Assembly (NCBI GenBank): GCA_963847965.1
Contig: CAWKCG010000026.1
Coordinates: 62,001 to 126,000 of the forward strand
Direction: 5' to 3'
Origin: Palsa-504 sp963847965
GTDB taxonomy: Bacteria; Actinomycetota; Actinomycetes; Streptosporangiales; Streptosporangiaceae
DNA: 64,000 bases
Shown here: in pieces, positions 1 to 7,227 of the stretch
Numbering within the stretch: the stretch's first letter is position 1
How the letters are laid out: each line of letters begins with the position of its first letter
Made by a program: the position numbers and the translations under genes
The notes under the pieces: generated by a model
Told to the model about the DNA's origin: nothing
The model's database searches: none
What the model saw: only the letters and a program-made list of their open reading frames with translations

Positions 1-230
1 ATCCTGGCCGGGTCCGCGCCCTTGGCGAGCACGTGCCCGTGCCCTCGGTGTGTGCTGGTAATCAGGTCGGCGGGACGCAGCGCGGCGCAGACGCCCGCCG
101 CGATCGCCTCCTCGCCGAGGTAAGGGTGGATGCCCCCGGCGATCACCCCGCTGCGCACCATCTCGATCGCCCGCTGCTCGAACCGGCGGATCAGCCGCAC
201 GGTCCGGTACAGGTCGGCAGAGTCAGCCAT
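1..230 (-). CDS. Thiamine-dependent 2-oxoacid dehydrogenase E1 component, alpha subunit (partial, N-terminal end only)
   Basis: The first ~76 residues are present; the gene runs off the left edge. The product is predicted to bind TPP with an E1 beta partner and oxidatively decarboxylate a 2-oxo acid, passing the acyl group to an E2 lipoyl protein. The text reads ADLYRTVRLIRRFEQRAIEM, then GGIHPYLGEEAIAAG and STHRGHGHVLAKG, the standard start of pyruvate/acetoin-type E1 alpha. The ATG at 230 is preceded by a purine-rich GGAAGGG..GAGAGG stretch and lies 30 nt after the DUF3050 stop, so it looks co-transcribed. Next to an acyl carrier protein it may feed a short acyl unit into a biosynthetic pathway; that is inference. 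E1 beta and E2 would be expected just outside the window. Confidence 0.85.
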   Translation of the reverse strand, partial: MADSADLYRTVRLIRRFEQRAIEMVRSGVIAGGIHPYLGEEAIAAGVCAALRPADLITSTHRGHGHVLAKGADPAR

Positions 231-260
231 GTCTGCCTCTCGTGGCCCTTCCGGGACCGG

Positions 261-1061
261 TCATGCCGTCGGCACCCGGTCGCCGATGGCGACGAGGATG
301 CCGTCCCACAGCCGGGCGCGGGCCGCCAGGGCGAGCCTGACCGTATCGGTGCACTCCGCCCACTTGGCGTCGTCGTCGCCGCAGAGGTCAGCGAGCATCT
401 GCATCGCCATCGGCGTGTGCTCCTCGCTGTCGACCTGGATGTGACGAGCCAGGTAGTCCACGAATGTGTCGAGCGATCCGATGCGCTCGTTGACTCCGAC
501 GACCTGCTGGAACATGTCAGGGATGAGGTCCTCCCGGCCGAATGCGAACGCCGCGGCCTGCGCGTGGACGGGCGCGCTCTCGATCAGGCCCCAGGTGAGC
601 CGGATGAAATCGGCCGCCAGCGCCGGCACGTTGACCGCACCGATCGCTTCGAGCACCGGCCGCCCGGCGCGGAGCTTGTCGATGAAGGCATCGATGATCG
701 ACGTGTCCGCACCGGCCTCGGTCATGCCGTCGAGGTAGAGCTCGAAGTGACTGATGAAGCCGTCGCCGCGCTCGTCGCTCTCCTCGACGAGCACGATGTC
801 GTTGATGAGGCGGCGGCTGCCGGTCGGACCGGTGGGCACCCACGGGAGCGCCACGCAGGTGAGGTTGCGCTGCAGCGACTTCAGCAGCGACATGAAGTCC
901 CACACGGCGAATACGTGGTGCTCTTGGAACGTCCTGATCGCAGAGCTGTTGTCCAGCGCGGCGTACAGCGGGTGCTCGATGACCGCGCGCCTGGCCTGGT
1001 CGATCTGTTCTTCGAGGCGGTCGATTCCTGGGTGCCGCTGACCCCAGTCATAGCGGGACAT
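261..1061 (-). CDS. DUF3050 family protein (haem-oxygenase-like helical fold)
   Basis: 266 aa. The family signature HHVFAVWDFMSLLKSLQ lies near residues 47-63, followed by LTCVALPWVPTG; later come HFELYLDGM and DSEEHTPMAMQM. The DUF3050 family has no established function. It belongs with the TenA/haem-oxygenase-like helical proteins, some of which are diiron oxidases, and the His/Glu-rich helices (EEHTPMA, HFELYL) would suit metal binding. A longer frame reaches 1157 but its extra N-terminus overlaps the PhyH gene and is not family-like. The ATG at 1061, one base after the PhyH stop at 1063, fits translational coupling. It sits between a PhyH oxygenase and an E1 alpha in an apparent biosynthetic operon, so an oxidative role on the pathway product is a reasonable guess. 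Confidence 0.85.
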   Translation of the reverse strand: MSRYDWGQRHPGIDRLEEQIDQARRAVIEHPLYAALDNSSAIRTFQEHHVFAVWDFMSLLKSLQRNLTCVALPWVPTGPTGSRRLINDIVLVEESDERGDGFISHFELYLDGMTEAGADTSIIDAFIDKLRAGRPVLEAIGAVNVPALAADFIRLTWGLIESAPVHAQAAAFAFGREDLIPDMFQQVVGVNERIGSLDTFVDYLARHIQVDSEEHTPMAMQMLADLCGDDDAKWAECTDTVRLALAARARLWDGILVAIGDRVPTA

Positions 1062-1062
1062 G

Positions 1063-2016
1063 TCAAGCCTCCTGCGGGTCGTGTCCGTTAGCTGAGCCGG
1101 TCGGGTTACGCCACAAAACGGGACAGAAGTCAGGATCGGCATAGTCGGGGCGGCCATCGGGAAGGCGCCGGACCAGTCCGTCGTGGTTGTACGCGAGGAT
1201 CTCGCCGGTGTTCAGCGCGAACGGGCGATAGGCGTTCTCGCCGTCCTGGAGGTGGAAGGAGATGGCCCGGCGGGGACGCGGGCTGCGGTTGGTCCCGCTG
1301 CCGTGGTAGATCCTGCAGTGGTGGAAGCTCATGTGACCCTTGGGAATGACCATCGGGATCTTGACGACCTCAGCGTTGTTGCATGCCGCGTTCTCCGCCA
1401 GCAGGCGGTCCAGGTCGCTGGCGTCCCGCTCCGCGAAGTGCCTGGTCATCGTGTCATCGCTGCCGATCTCCCGCCATAGGTGGCTGCCGTCGACCATCGT
1501 GATCGTGCCCATTTCCTCGTCGCAGTCGTGGAACGGGATGAAGGCGGTCAGCATCTTGTCCGACGTCGACGTCGACCAGTAGTGCTTGTCGAAGTGCCAT
1601 GGCACGACGTTGGTCGGCTCCGCGGCGATGGGCGGCTTATAGATCAGCGTCGACTGGAACACGCGGATCTCATCGACACGGGCCAGGGCGGCAGCGACGG
1701 CGCCGATCAGCGGCTTGCGCAGCAGCCGCGCCAGGTCAGCGTGCTCGTAGTGGACGTAGTCGTTGTGGCGCTGCACGTCGCCCTTGGACGGATCCCAGTA
1801 CGCCAGCCCCGGAGGGCGCAGCGGCAGCGGACGGTCGCGTTCGCCCGCGTAGTAGCGATCGCTGGCCGCGGCCAGCTCGTCGACCTCGGCGTTGGTGAAG
1901 AGCTTCTGGCTGAGATACCAGCCGTGCTCGGCGTAGAAGCCGATATCAGCCTCCGACGGCAGAAGCGAGCGCTCCTCTTCGGTCAGCGTGAACGGCGGGG
2001 TAACCGAGATGCTCAC
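1063..2016 (-). CDS. Phytanoyl-CoA dioxygenase (PhyH) family Fe(II)/2-oxoglutarate oxygenase
   Basis: 317 aa. The metal-binding triad is visible: HxD in VPWHFDKHYW (about residues 140-149) and the distal His in HHCRIYHGSGTNRS, followed by the 2-oxoglutarate-binding Arg in PRRAISFHL. The double-stranded beta-helix core looks complete. These enzymes hydroxylate or otherwise oxidise small molecules using Fe(II), O2 and 2-oxoglutarate; the substrate cannot be told. The GTG start at 2016 lies 3 nt after the dioxygenase stop at 2020, with a GAAGGG ribosome-binding sequence inside the upstream gene's end. It is tightly packed between the HPPD-like and DUF3050 genes, so the three are probably one translation-coupled unit. 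Confidence 0.88.
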   Translation of the reverse strand: MSISVTPPFTLTEEERSLLPSEADIGFYAEHGWYLSQKLFTNAEVDELAAASDRYYAGERDRPLPLRPPGLAYWDPSKGDVQRHNDYVHYEHADLARLLRKPLIGAVAAALARVDEIRVFQSTLIYKPPIAAEPTNVVPWHFDKHYWSTSTSDKMLTAFIPFHDCDEEMGTITMVDGSHLWREIGSDDTMTRHFAERDASDLDRLLAENAACNNAEVVKIPMVIPKGHMSFHHCRIYHGSGTNRSPRPRRAISFHLQDGENAYRPFALNTGEILAYNHDGLVRRLPDGRPDYADPDFCPVLWRNPTGSANGHDPQEA

Positions 2017-2019
2017 GGA

Positions 2020-3099
2020 TCATTCCCTTCCTCGGAACTCGGCGAGCTCGCGCTCCTTCGCCGCGTACAGCGCCGGGATGTTGCTCGTGCCGAACGTACG
2101 CGCGCCGTGCCGGTCGATCAGCTCGACGAAATACGTACGCCTGATGTGCGTCGACTTCGCGAAGATCTGGTACATCTGCCCCCAGTGGTCGCGGTCGGCC
2201 AGAATGCCGAGCGGCCGCAGCGCGTCGACCTCAATGTCGGTCTCGCCCAGGCGGGCGGCCAGCGCGTCGTAGTAACTCGATGGCGTCACCGCAAACTCGA
2301 CGCTCCGGCCGGTGAAGGTCCGGACCGCGCGGAGGATGTCATTAGTCAGGAACGCGACGTGCTGCACCCCGGCGCCGTCGTGCCAGGCCAGGAAATCGTC
2401 GATCTGACCCGCCTGGCGGCTGGGGTCCGGCTCGAGAATGGTGAAGGTCACGCCGCCGGACGGGCTCTGCACCACCTTGGACATAATGCCCTGGTCGCCG
2501 ATCTCGATGTACTCCTTGAATGTGACCGTAAAGCCGAATACGCGCTCGTGAAAGGCCACGACCGGGTCCAGCTCGCCGGCCGGCACGCACACCGCCAGGT
2601 GGTCGATGATGCGCAGCAGGTCCTCGTCCGCACCTGCGGCGGCGCCCGGATCCATCTCGATCGCGCGAGGCTGGAACTGGGCGTCCGAGCCACGGCGCTC
2701 GACGAGTCGGTAGAGCACGTCGCCGAAGCCTGCCACCTCGGCGGTGACGACGCAGGCCTGCTCGTTCTCCCAGGCGCGGGGCGGGCGGATGCCCGACCCG
2801 CCGGCCGCGATCGCGTCGGTGTAGGCGGCGCCGGCGCTGTCGGTGCGGAACGCGGTCACTGCCACGCCGTCGCCGTGCTTGGCGACGAACTGGCTGGCGG
2901 GATGATCTTTGTGCAATCCCGACGTCAGCAGTACGCGGATGTCACCCTGGCCGAGCAGGACGCTGCGCTGTCCCGGCAGCCCCGTGTCCGGGCCGCCGTG
3001 GCCGTAGACACGGAAGCCGTAGGCGGCGCGCAGGGACTGCGCCGCCGCCACCGCATCACCCACATAAAGCTCGATGTGGTCGACGTCGACGATGTTCAT
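2020..3099 (-). CDS. 4-hydroxyphenylpyruvate dioxygenase / hydroxymandelate synthase-like enzyme
   Basis: 359 aa, the normal length for HPPD. Two VOC halves are present: N-terminal MNIVDVDHIELYVGDAVAAA and C-terminal catalytic half. The 2-His-1-Glu iron site is visible as IDHLAVCVPAG (His), GVQHVAFLTNDI (His) and RTYFVELIDRHG (Glu), followed by the C-terminal helix SNIPALYAAKERE. HPPD makes homogentisate from 4-hydroxyphenylpyruvate; hydroxymandelate synthase (HmaS) uses the same fold and substrate in secondary metabolism. Sequence alone does not decide. The lack of homogentisate dioxygenase or fumarylacetoacetase nearby, and the presence of an ACP and TPP enzyme, favour a biosynthetic role. 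The longer frame to 3381 runs through a ketosynthase-like remnant; the ATG at 3099 begins the conserved text. Confidence 0.85.
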   Translation of the reverse strand: MNIVDVDHIELYVGDAVAAAQSLRAAYGFRVYGHGGPDTGLPGQRSVLLGQGDIRVLLTSGLHKDHPASQFVAKHGDGVAVTAFRTDSAGAAYTDAIAAGGSGIRPPRAWENEQACVVTAEVAGFGDVLYRLVERRGSDAQFQPRAIEMDPGAAAGADEDLLRIIDHLAVCVPAGELDPVVAFHERVFGFTVTFKEYIEIGDQGIMSKVVQSPSGGVTFTILEPDPSRQAGQIDDFLAWHDGAGVQHVAFLTNDILRAVRTFTGRSVEFAVTPSSYYDALAARLGETDIEVDALRPLGILADRDHWGQMYQIFAKSTHIRRTYFVELIDRHGARTFGTSNIPALYAAKERELAEFRGRE

Positions 3100-3117
3100 C
3101 GCTTCGTTCCCCTCGGG

Positions 3118-3418
3118 TTCCTGCGGTTCCCTGTCGTTCCTGGTGTCCAGCGGCGCCGGTACGTCCAGGCCCGTGGTCGTCCCGCTGACGCATGCGACCG
3201 GCCCGGTCAGGTGCCATCGCGCGGCCGGGTAGCCGACGACGGAGTTCGGCACGGTCGGGAAGAACTGCAGTGGGGGAATCGCTCGCCCGCGTCCACCGCG
3301 GCGGCGACGCGGGCCGCGCTGGTGCGCCGAGGGATGTGACAACCACGATGCCGGTGACCTCGGATGCCTGCGGCGGAGCACGGCTGCGCAGGCCCCGGGT
3401 GTTGGCGCCGCGGGGCAC
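3118..3418 (-). pseudogene. Remnant of a ketosynthase-like (chain-length-factor type) gene, broken by two frame changes
   Basis: No intact gene is present, but three minus-strand frames in succession give recognisable text: GTG at 3418 begins VPRGANTRGL..SEVTGIVVVTSLGAPA, a second frame gives RVAAAVDAGERF, and a third gives PPLQFFPTVPNSVVGYPAAR then WHLTGPVACVSG. The order 'TGIVVxTSLG - AVDAGERFPPLxFFxTVPNSVxG - AARWxLTGPVxCxS' is typical of small beta-ketoacyl-synthase N-terminal (KSbeta/CLF-like) proteins. After CVSG the similarity fades, so the 3' part is lost. The GTG lies 3 nt after the ACP stop, consistent with an original ACP-KS pair in one operon. The two shifts plus truncation suggest real decay rather than a single read error. 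Confidence 0.5.
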
Positions 3419-3420
3419 GG

Positions 3421-3681
3421 TCAGTGCGTCGACGCGGGCTGGATCCGCTGCACGACGGAGCCGCAGAACTCGCCGACGGTCATGCCGGCCAGCATCTCGC
3501 CCTCGTCGTCGTCGAACTTCACCCCGAAACGGTCCTCCACGCGCACGGCGAGTTCGGCGAGGGCGAGCGACTCCAGATCAGCGCCGGCCGGGCCGAGCAC
3601 CGTGTCATCGTCGATGCCCTCGATGCTGTAGTTCATATCCGTCAGCGAGTCGAGCACGAACTGGCGGATCTCATCGATCAT
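3421..3681 (-). CDS. Acyl carrier protein
   Basis: 86 aa, normal for a discrete ACP. The phosphopantetheine attachment region is GADLESLALAELAVRVEDRF (about residues 33-52), in which the Ser of 'LES L' fits the D-S-L position; the flanking helices (MIDEIRQFVLDSL and GMTVGEFCGSVVQ) also match. It would hold a growing or modified acyl chain after 4'-phosphopantetheinylation. It is not the primary fatty-acid ACP by context, since no fab genes are near. Downstream sits a broken ketosynthase-like gene, then oxygenases. The start ATG is at 3681 with only a weak AAAGG ribosome site. Confidence 0.88.
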   Translation of the reverse strand: MIDEIRQFVLDSLTDMNYSIEGIDDDTVLGPAGADLESLALAELAVRVEDRFGVKFDDDEGEMLAGMTVGEFCGSVVQRIQPASTH

Positions 3682-3901
3682 GGTCGGGGCTGCCTTTCGG
3701 GAGAGGGAAATACCGGCTGTTCTTGTCGGGGTAATTTATGAGGCGCGATAAAACCTGCCGGGATGTTGAAGCCCAAGTAATGGCCTGATTAGGAACTTTG
3801 TGCCTTGGTTTGACCCTACTCGATATGGCCCGTTTGACAAGGTCCGAATCGTTTCGGCCCCACCGTAGATCGGAAGGCGGCCGGCGGTGACCGCCATCAA
3901 C
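3682..3901 (-). other. Intergenic leader upstream of the acyl carrier protein gene
   Basis: A 220-bp stretch between the TPP-enzyme stop and the ACP start, noticeably more AT-rich than the genes on either side. Apart from the candidate promoter at 3813-3840 no gene or clear hairpin was seen. Confidence 0.5.
3813..3840 (-). promoter_or_regulatory. Candidate promoter for the ACP-dioxygenase-PhyH-DUF3050-E1 unit
   Basis: On the minus strand TTGTCA (3840-3835) is followed after 16 nt by TAGGGT (3818-3813), a good actinobacterial -35/-10 pair, about 130 nt before the ACP start. It would allow this part of the cluster to be expressed apart from the cvn/TPP-enzyme transcript. Confidence 0.4.
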
Positions 3902-5647
3902 TCACACCGGGGGCAGACGGACGCTGACCACGGCCGAGCGGCCGCCGCGGACGACAGCCAGCGCGTCCTTGAGCACCAGGGGCAGTTCGCCCGGATCGGA
4001 CACGGTGACTCCGTACGCACCGCCGGCCGCGGCGGCCACGCCGGGCAGGTCGACCGTCGGCTCGAAGCTGACGTGGAAATCGTCGGCGGCGGCCGCGGCG
4101 CCCTTGGGGTGGACCTGCAGCGTGGAGAACTTCGGCGCCGCCCAGCCGCGGTTGTCGTAGATAACGGTCAGCGCCGGGGCGTGGTACCGGCGCGCGACCC
4201 ATTGCGCGCAGGACGGCACCCCGAATAGGTAAGAACCGTCGCCGACGAGGGATACCACCGTTCGTTCGGGATGAGCGAGCTTGGCGCCTACGGCGGCGCC
4301 GCCGGCCCAGCCCAGGGAACCACCGCCGTGGTGCAGCACCGACCCGGGCTTGTTGGCCCGCAGGTGCTCGGCGACGGCCCTGCTGTTCGTCACGACCTCC
4401 GTCAGGACCAGCGCATCCTCGTGGCGGAGTAGCCGGCGCACGCACGCCGTGAGGTATTCCGGGGTAACGACGCCGCCGCCGGGCTGCTGCTCCCTTTTCT
4501 CCCGCCCGGCGATGTCCGCGTCGTGGGCCCGGCTCGTCTCCGCCCACCTGGCCCGGACCGCGTCCGCATCGCCAAGCTCGTTATCCCGAACGAACCGTGC
4601 GATCTGTCCCAGCGCCAGCCGCGCGTTAGCAGCGGCGAAACGTCGCGCGGGAATGTGCCACATGTTCATCCCGGGCTTCAGCGGGTCCACGTCAACGCAG
4701 AAGATGACGGCATCGGCCGACGGCCGGTTCACCGAGGGAATCCACGGGACGTCGCTGTCCACGGCCAGGATCACATCGGCCTCCGCCAGCACGGGATTCT
4801 GCGCCACGCTGTGGAACTGATAGCCGGCGTGCATGGCATGGTCGGCCGGGAAGTTGACGTGGTAGGCCATGGACTCGACCACCGGGATGGCCAGCAACTC
4901 GGACAGTTCCACCAGCATCGGCACCGCCGCGGGATCGCGGCCCAGGTAGGAGGTGACGATCAGGGGGTGCCGCGCGCCGGCCAGGGCGGTGGCGATCTCG
5001 GCGGTGACCTCGCCCGCGAGCGCGGCGGGTGCGACGGCGGTGAATGCCTCCGGGCGGACGGCGTACGGCTCGATCGGCTCCTCCATCGTCTCGCGCGGGG
5101 CGACCAGGTACACCGGGCCCGCGGGCTCGCTGCGCGCGATCTGCAGGGCCCGGTGGACAAGCTGCTTCACGTTGCGGCCGGTGCGGATCTCGTTGTCGTA
5201 CTTGACGTAGCCGCGCAGGATGCCGCGCTGGTCGCGGACGTCCTGGATCCAGTGGATGAACTCGTTCCGCCCGCCGGGCAGCTCGCCTTCCTGGGTGTAC
5301 GGGGCCATCCCGGCGAAGATCAGCACCGGAACGCGGCCGCGCATCGCGTTGTTGACCGCGCCGCCGAGGTTCTGCGTGCCCGCGTCCACGTGCACCACCA
5401 CGGCCTGCGGCTGGCCGGTCACCATGGCGTAGGCGTGCGCGGCCGAGAGCGCGACGGTCTCGTGCGGGCAGATGACGAGCTGAGGGAACGCGTCTTCGCG
5501 GCCTTCGGCCTTAGCCTGCGCGAACGCCTCGATCAGGCCCGGGTGGTCGCTGCCGAGGTTGGCGAAGACGTACCTGACTCCGGCCTCGGCCAGAGCCTCG
5601 AGAAACGCGGTGCTGGTCGTGTAGCAACCAGCCCAGGAGTTCTGTAT
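3902..5647 (-). CDS. Thiamine-pyrophosphate-requiring acetolactate-synthase-like enzyme, start codon unclear
   Basis: About 581 codons are open. The N-terminal PYR domain begins TTSTAFLEALAEAGVRYVFA near 5620 and carries the cofactor-activating Glu in CPHETVALSAAHAYAMV. The C-terminal PP domain has the TPP/Mg motif GDGSYLFGVPSC...VIYDNRGW. The family includes acetolactate synthase, benzoylformate and phenylpyruvate decarboxylases; which 2-oxo acid is used is unknown. The frame opens in phase right after the cvnD stop (TGA 5650-5648, next codon ATA) and has no ATG, GTG or TTG until 5425, which is already past the catalytic Glu. So either a rare start (ATA or CTG), a sequence error, or loss of the start. 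ATG 5425 alone would give a truncated, probably dead protein. Confidence 0.8.
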   Translation of the reverse strand: MQNSWAGCYTTSTAFLEALAEAGVRYVFANLGSDHPGLIEAFAQAKAEGREDAFPQLVICPHETVALSAAHAYAMVTGQPQAVVVHVDAGTQNLGGAVNNAMRGRVPVLIFAGMAPYTQEGELPGGRNEFIHWIQDVRDQRGILRGYVKYDNEIRTGRNVKQLVHRALQIARSEPAGPVYLVAPRETMEEPIEPYAVRPEAFTAVAPAALAGEVTAEIATALAGARHPLIVTSYLGRDPAAVPMLVELSELLAIPVVESMAYHVNFPADHAMHAGYQFHSVAQNPVLAEADVILAVDSDVPWIPSVNRPSADAVIFCVDVDPLKPGMNMWHIPARRFAAANARLALGQIARFVRDNELGDADAVRARWAETSRAHDADIAGREKREQQPGGGVVTPEYLTACVRRLLRHEDALVLTEVVTNSRAVAEHLRANKPGSVLHHGGGSLGWAGGAAVGAKLAHPERTVVSLVGDGSYLFGVPSCAQWVARRYHAPALTVIYDNRGWAAPKFSTLQVHPKGAAAAADDFHVSFEPTVDLPGVAAAAGGAYGVTVSDPGELPLVLKDALAVVRGGRSAVVSVRLPPV

Positions 5648-6250
5648 TCAGTACCGTCCGGCGGTCTGCATCGACATGGCGTGCTCGACCAGCGTGACCA
5701 GGGTGGCCTTGGTCGATTCCCTGTTCCGCGCGTCGCACGGGATCACCGGGATGTCCGGGGAGATGGCCAGGGCCTCGGCGACGTCCCGCGAGCGGTGCGG
5801 GAACTGCCCGTGGAACCCGTTGATGCCGATCACGAAGGGAAGCCCCGACGCCTCGAAGTAGTCCACCGCGGGGAAGGAATCCGCGAGCCTGCGGGTGTCG
5901 ACGAGGACGACGGCGCCGATCGCACCCTGGATCAGGTCGTCCCACATGAACCAGAACCGGTGCTGGCCCGGGGTGCCGAACATGTAAAGCACCAGGTCCT
6001 TGTCCAGCGTGATCCGCCCGAAGTCCATCGCCACCGTGGTCGTCGACTTGTCAGGCACGTGCGACAGGTCGTCGACGTCGGTGCTGGCCACCGTCATCAC
6101 CGCCTCGGTCGTCAGCGGCGTGATCTCCGACACCGAGCCCACGAACGTGGTCTTGCCTACGCCGAATCCTCCCGCCACCACGATCTTGACCGACGTCATG
6201 GCAGGCGCGTCGGACCTCGGCTGGGCGACGCTAGATCTTACGGAGTCCAC
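5648..6250 (-). CDS. cvnD: Conservon GTPase CvnD (Ras-like G-domain protein)
   Basis: 200 aa. A P-loop is seen in IVVAGGFGVGKTTFVGSVSE, then the switch/G3-like region in LYMFGTPGQHRFWFMW, and family text DSFPAVDYFEASGLPFVIGI. In conservons this small GTPase is recruited to a membrane complex with CvnA, B and C; the classical NKxD motif is replaced by INGF, as usual in this family. I chose the GTG at 6250 (VDSVRSSVAQ), which overlaps the cvnC end by 20 nt and matches the usual cvnC/cvnD overlap; an internal ATG at 6199 (MTSVKIVV) is possible. The stop at 5648 is followed in the same frame by the TPP-enzyme reading frame. Confidence 0.92.
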   Translation of the reverse strand: MDSVRSSVAQPRSDAPAMTSVKIVVAGGFGVGKTTFVGSVSEITPLTTEAVMTVASTDVDDLSHVPDKSTTTVAMDFGRITLDKDLVLYMFGTPGQHRFWFMWDDLIQGAIGAVVLVDTRRLADSFPAVDYFEASGLPFVIGINGFHGQFPHRSRDVAEALAISPDIPVIPCDARNRESTKATLVTLVEHAMSMQTAGRY

Positions 6251-6713
6251 TGAGCACCCTTTCGAGCAGATGGAGGTCCGGACGGCCCTCCGAGTCATCG
6301 CGCTGGTGAACGCGGACGAGTCCGTCCGCGCTCATATCCGCGATGAGAATCCTGGCCACGCCTAGCGGCAGCCGCAGCACGGCCGACACTTCCGCCACCG
6401 ACCTCCAGTCACGACAGAACTGCAATATGGCCTGGCACTCAGGCGCGAGCACGGACAGGTCACGAGGTTCCAGGACGGTCGCGGTCACCAGGGCCTCGAT
6501 GGCGAGCTGGTACCTGGGCTGTGTCCGCCCTCCGGTAACCGTATACGGCCGGACGCGCGTAGTAGTACCTTCGTCCTCGGTCACGAAGCCGAAACCGGAT
6601 CGCGCCGGTCCCGGCCCTTCGTCCCACAAGCCGGGCCGGGCCCCTGCACCGTGCCAGGAACCAGGCAAGCCTGCGAATGGTGACCGGTCGTCACCTCGCC
6701 CTTGGCCCGCCAC
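6231..6713 (-). CDS. cvnC: Conservon protein CvnC (DUF742)
   Basis: 160 aa. The DUF742 core runs from VRPYTVTGGRTQPRYQLAIE to the end, with the winged-helix-like text VAEVSAVLRLPLGVARILIA and DLHLLERVLSGLRKI. The N-terminal ~50 residues are Gly/Pro-rich and variable. DUF742 proteins are the third member of the cvnABCD set and take part in the G-protein-like signalling complex at the membrane. It follows cvnB by 12 nt and overlaps cvnD, so the order kinase-roadblock-DUF742-GTPase is intact. Confidence 0.92.
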   Translation of the reverse strand: MAGQGRGDDRSPFAGLPGSWHGAGARPGLWDEGPGPARSGFGFVTEDEGTTTRVRPYTVTGGRTQPRYQLAIEALVTATVLEPRDLSVLAPECQAILQFCRDWRSVAEVSAVLRLPLGVARILIADMSADGLVRVHQRDDSEGRPDLHLLERVLSGLRKI

Positions 6714-6725
6714 TCAAACCTCCGG

Positions 6726-7157
6726 TTACCGTCGTCCATCCGGGATGGCTGCTTGCATCACGCCGCGGGTGGCGGGGGTGAGCACCCGTCCGGCCCGCTC
6801 AACCAGCAGGGTCATCTCGTAGGCCACGAGGCCGAGATCGCAGGTGGACGCGGCGAGCACGGCCAGGCTGGAGCCGTTGCTAATCGCCATGATCACCAGC
6901 ACACCCCGCTGCATCTCCACTACCGTCTGCACGACCGCGCCGCCCTCGAAGACTCGCGACGCACCCTGGGTCAGGCTGGTCAGCCCCGACGTCACCGCCG
7001 CGAGCTGATCGGCCCGTTCTTGCGGGAACCCGGCGCTGAAGGCCAGCGGCAGGCCGTCCGAGGACACCACCACCGCGTGAGCCACATCCGGGACCCGCTC
7101 CACGAAGTTCGTGATCAGCCAGTTAAGGTCCTGCGCTGGGCGTGCTGGCGTGCTCAC
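6726..7157 (-). CDS. cvnB: Conservon roadblock/LC7-domain protein CvnB
   Basis: 143 aa with a full roadblock/LC7 fold: DLNWLITNFVERVPDVAHAV, VSSDGLPLAFSAGFP, and the closing strand-helix GSSLAVLAASTCDLGLVAYE. Roadblock proteins act as regulators of small GTPases, here CvnD. The GTG at 7157 (VSTPARPAQDLNW) is preceded by a GAGAGGAGCG purine run; longer upstream frames are low-complexity shadows of the kinase tail. It lies 70 nt downstream of cvnA. Confidence 0.92.
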   Translation of the reverse strand: MSTPARPAQDLNWLITNFVERVPDVAHAVVVSSDGLPLAFSAGFPQERADQLAAVTSGLTSLTQGASRVFEGGAVVQTVVEMQRGVLVIMAISNGSSLAVLAASTCDLGLVAYEMTLLVERAGRVLTPATRGVMQAAIPDGRR

Positions 7158-7227
7158 GCGCGCTCCTCTCGTCGCCCGTCCATACAGGTACCTCCTCCTG
7201 GTGTCGGTGTGCCCGGACCCTGGAATC

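Noticed and set aside
33..1091. Long plus-strand open frame opposite the DUF3050 gene
   Set aside because: Shadow of the minus-strand genes; no family text, and the minus strand carries clear conserved motifs.
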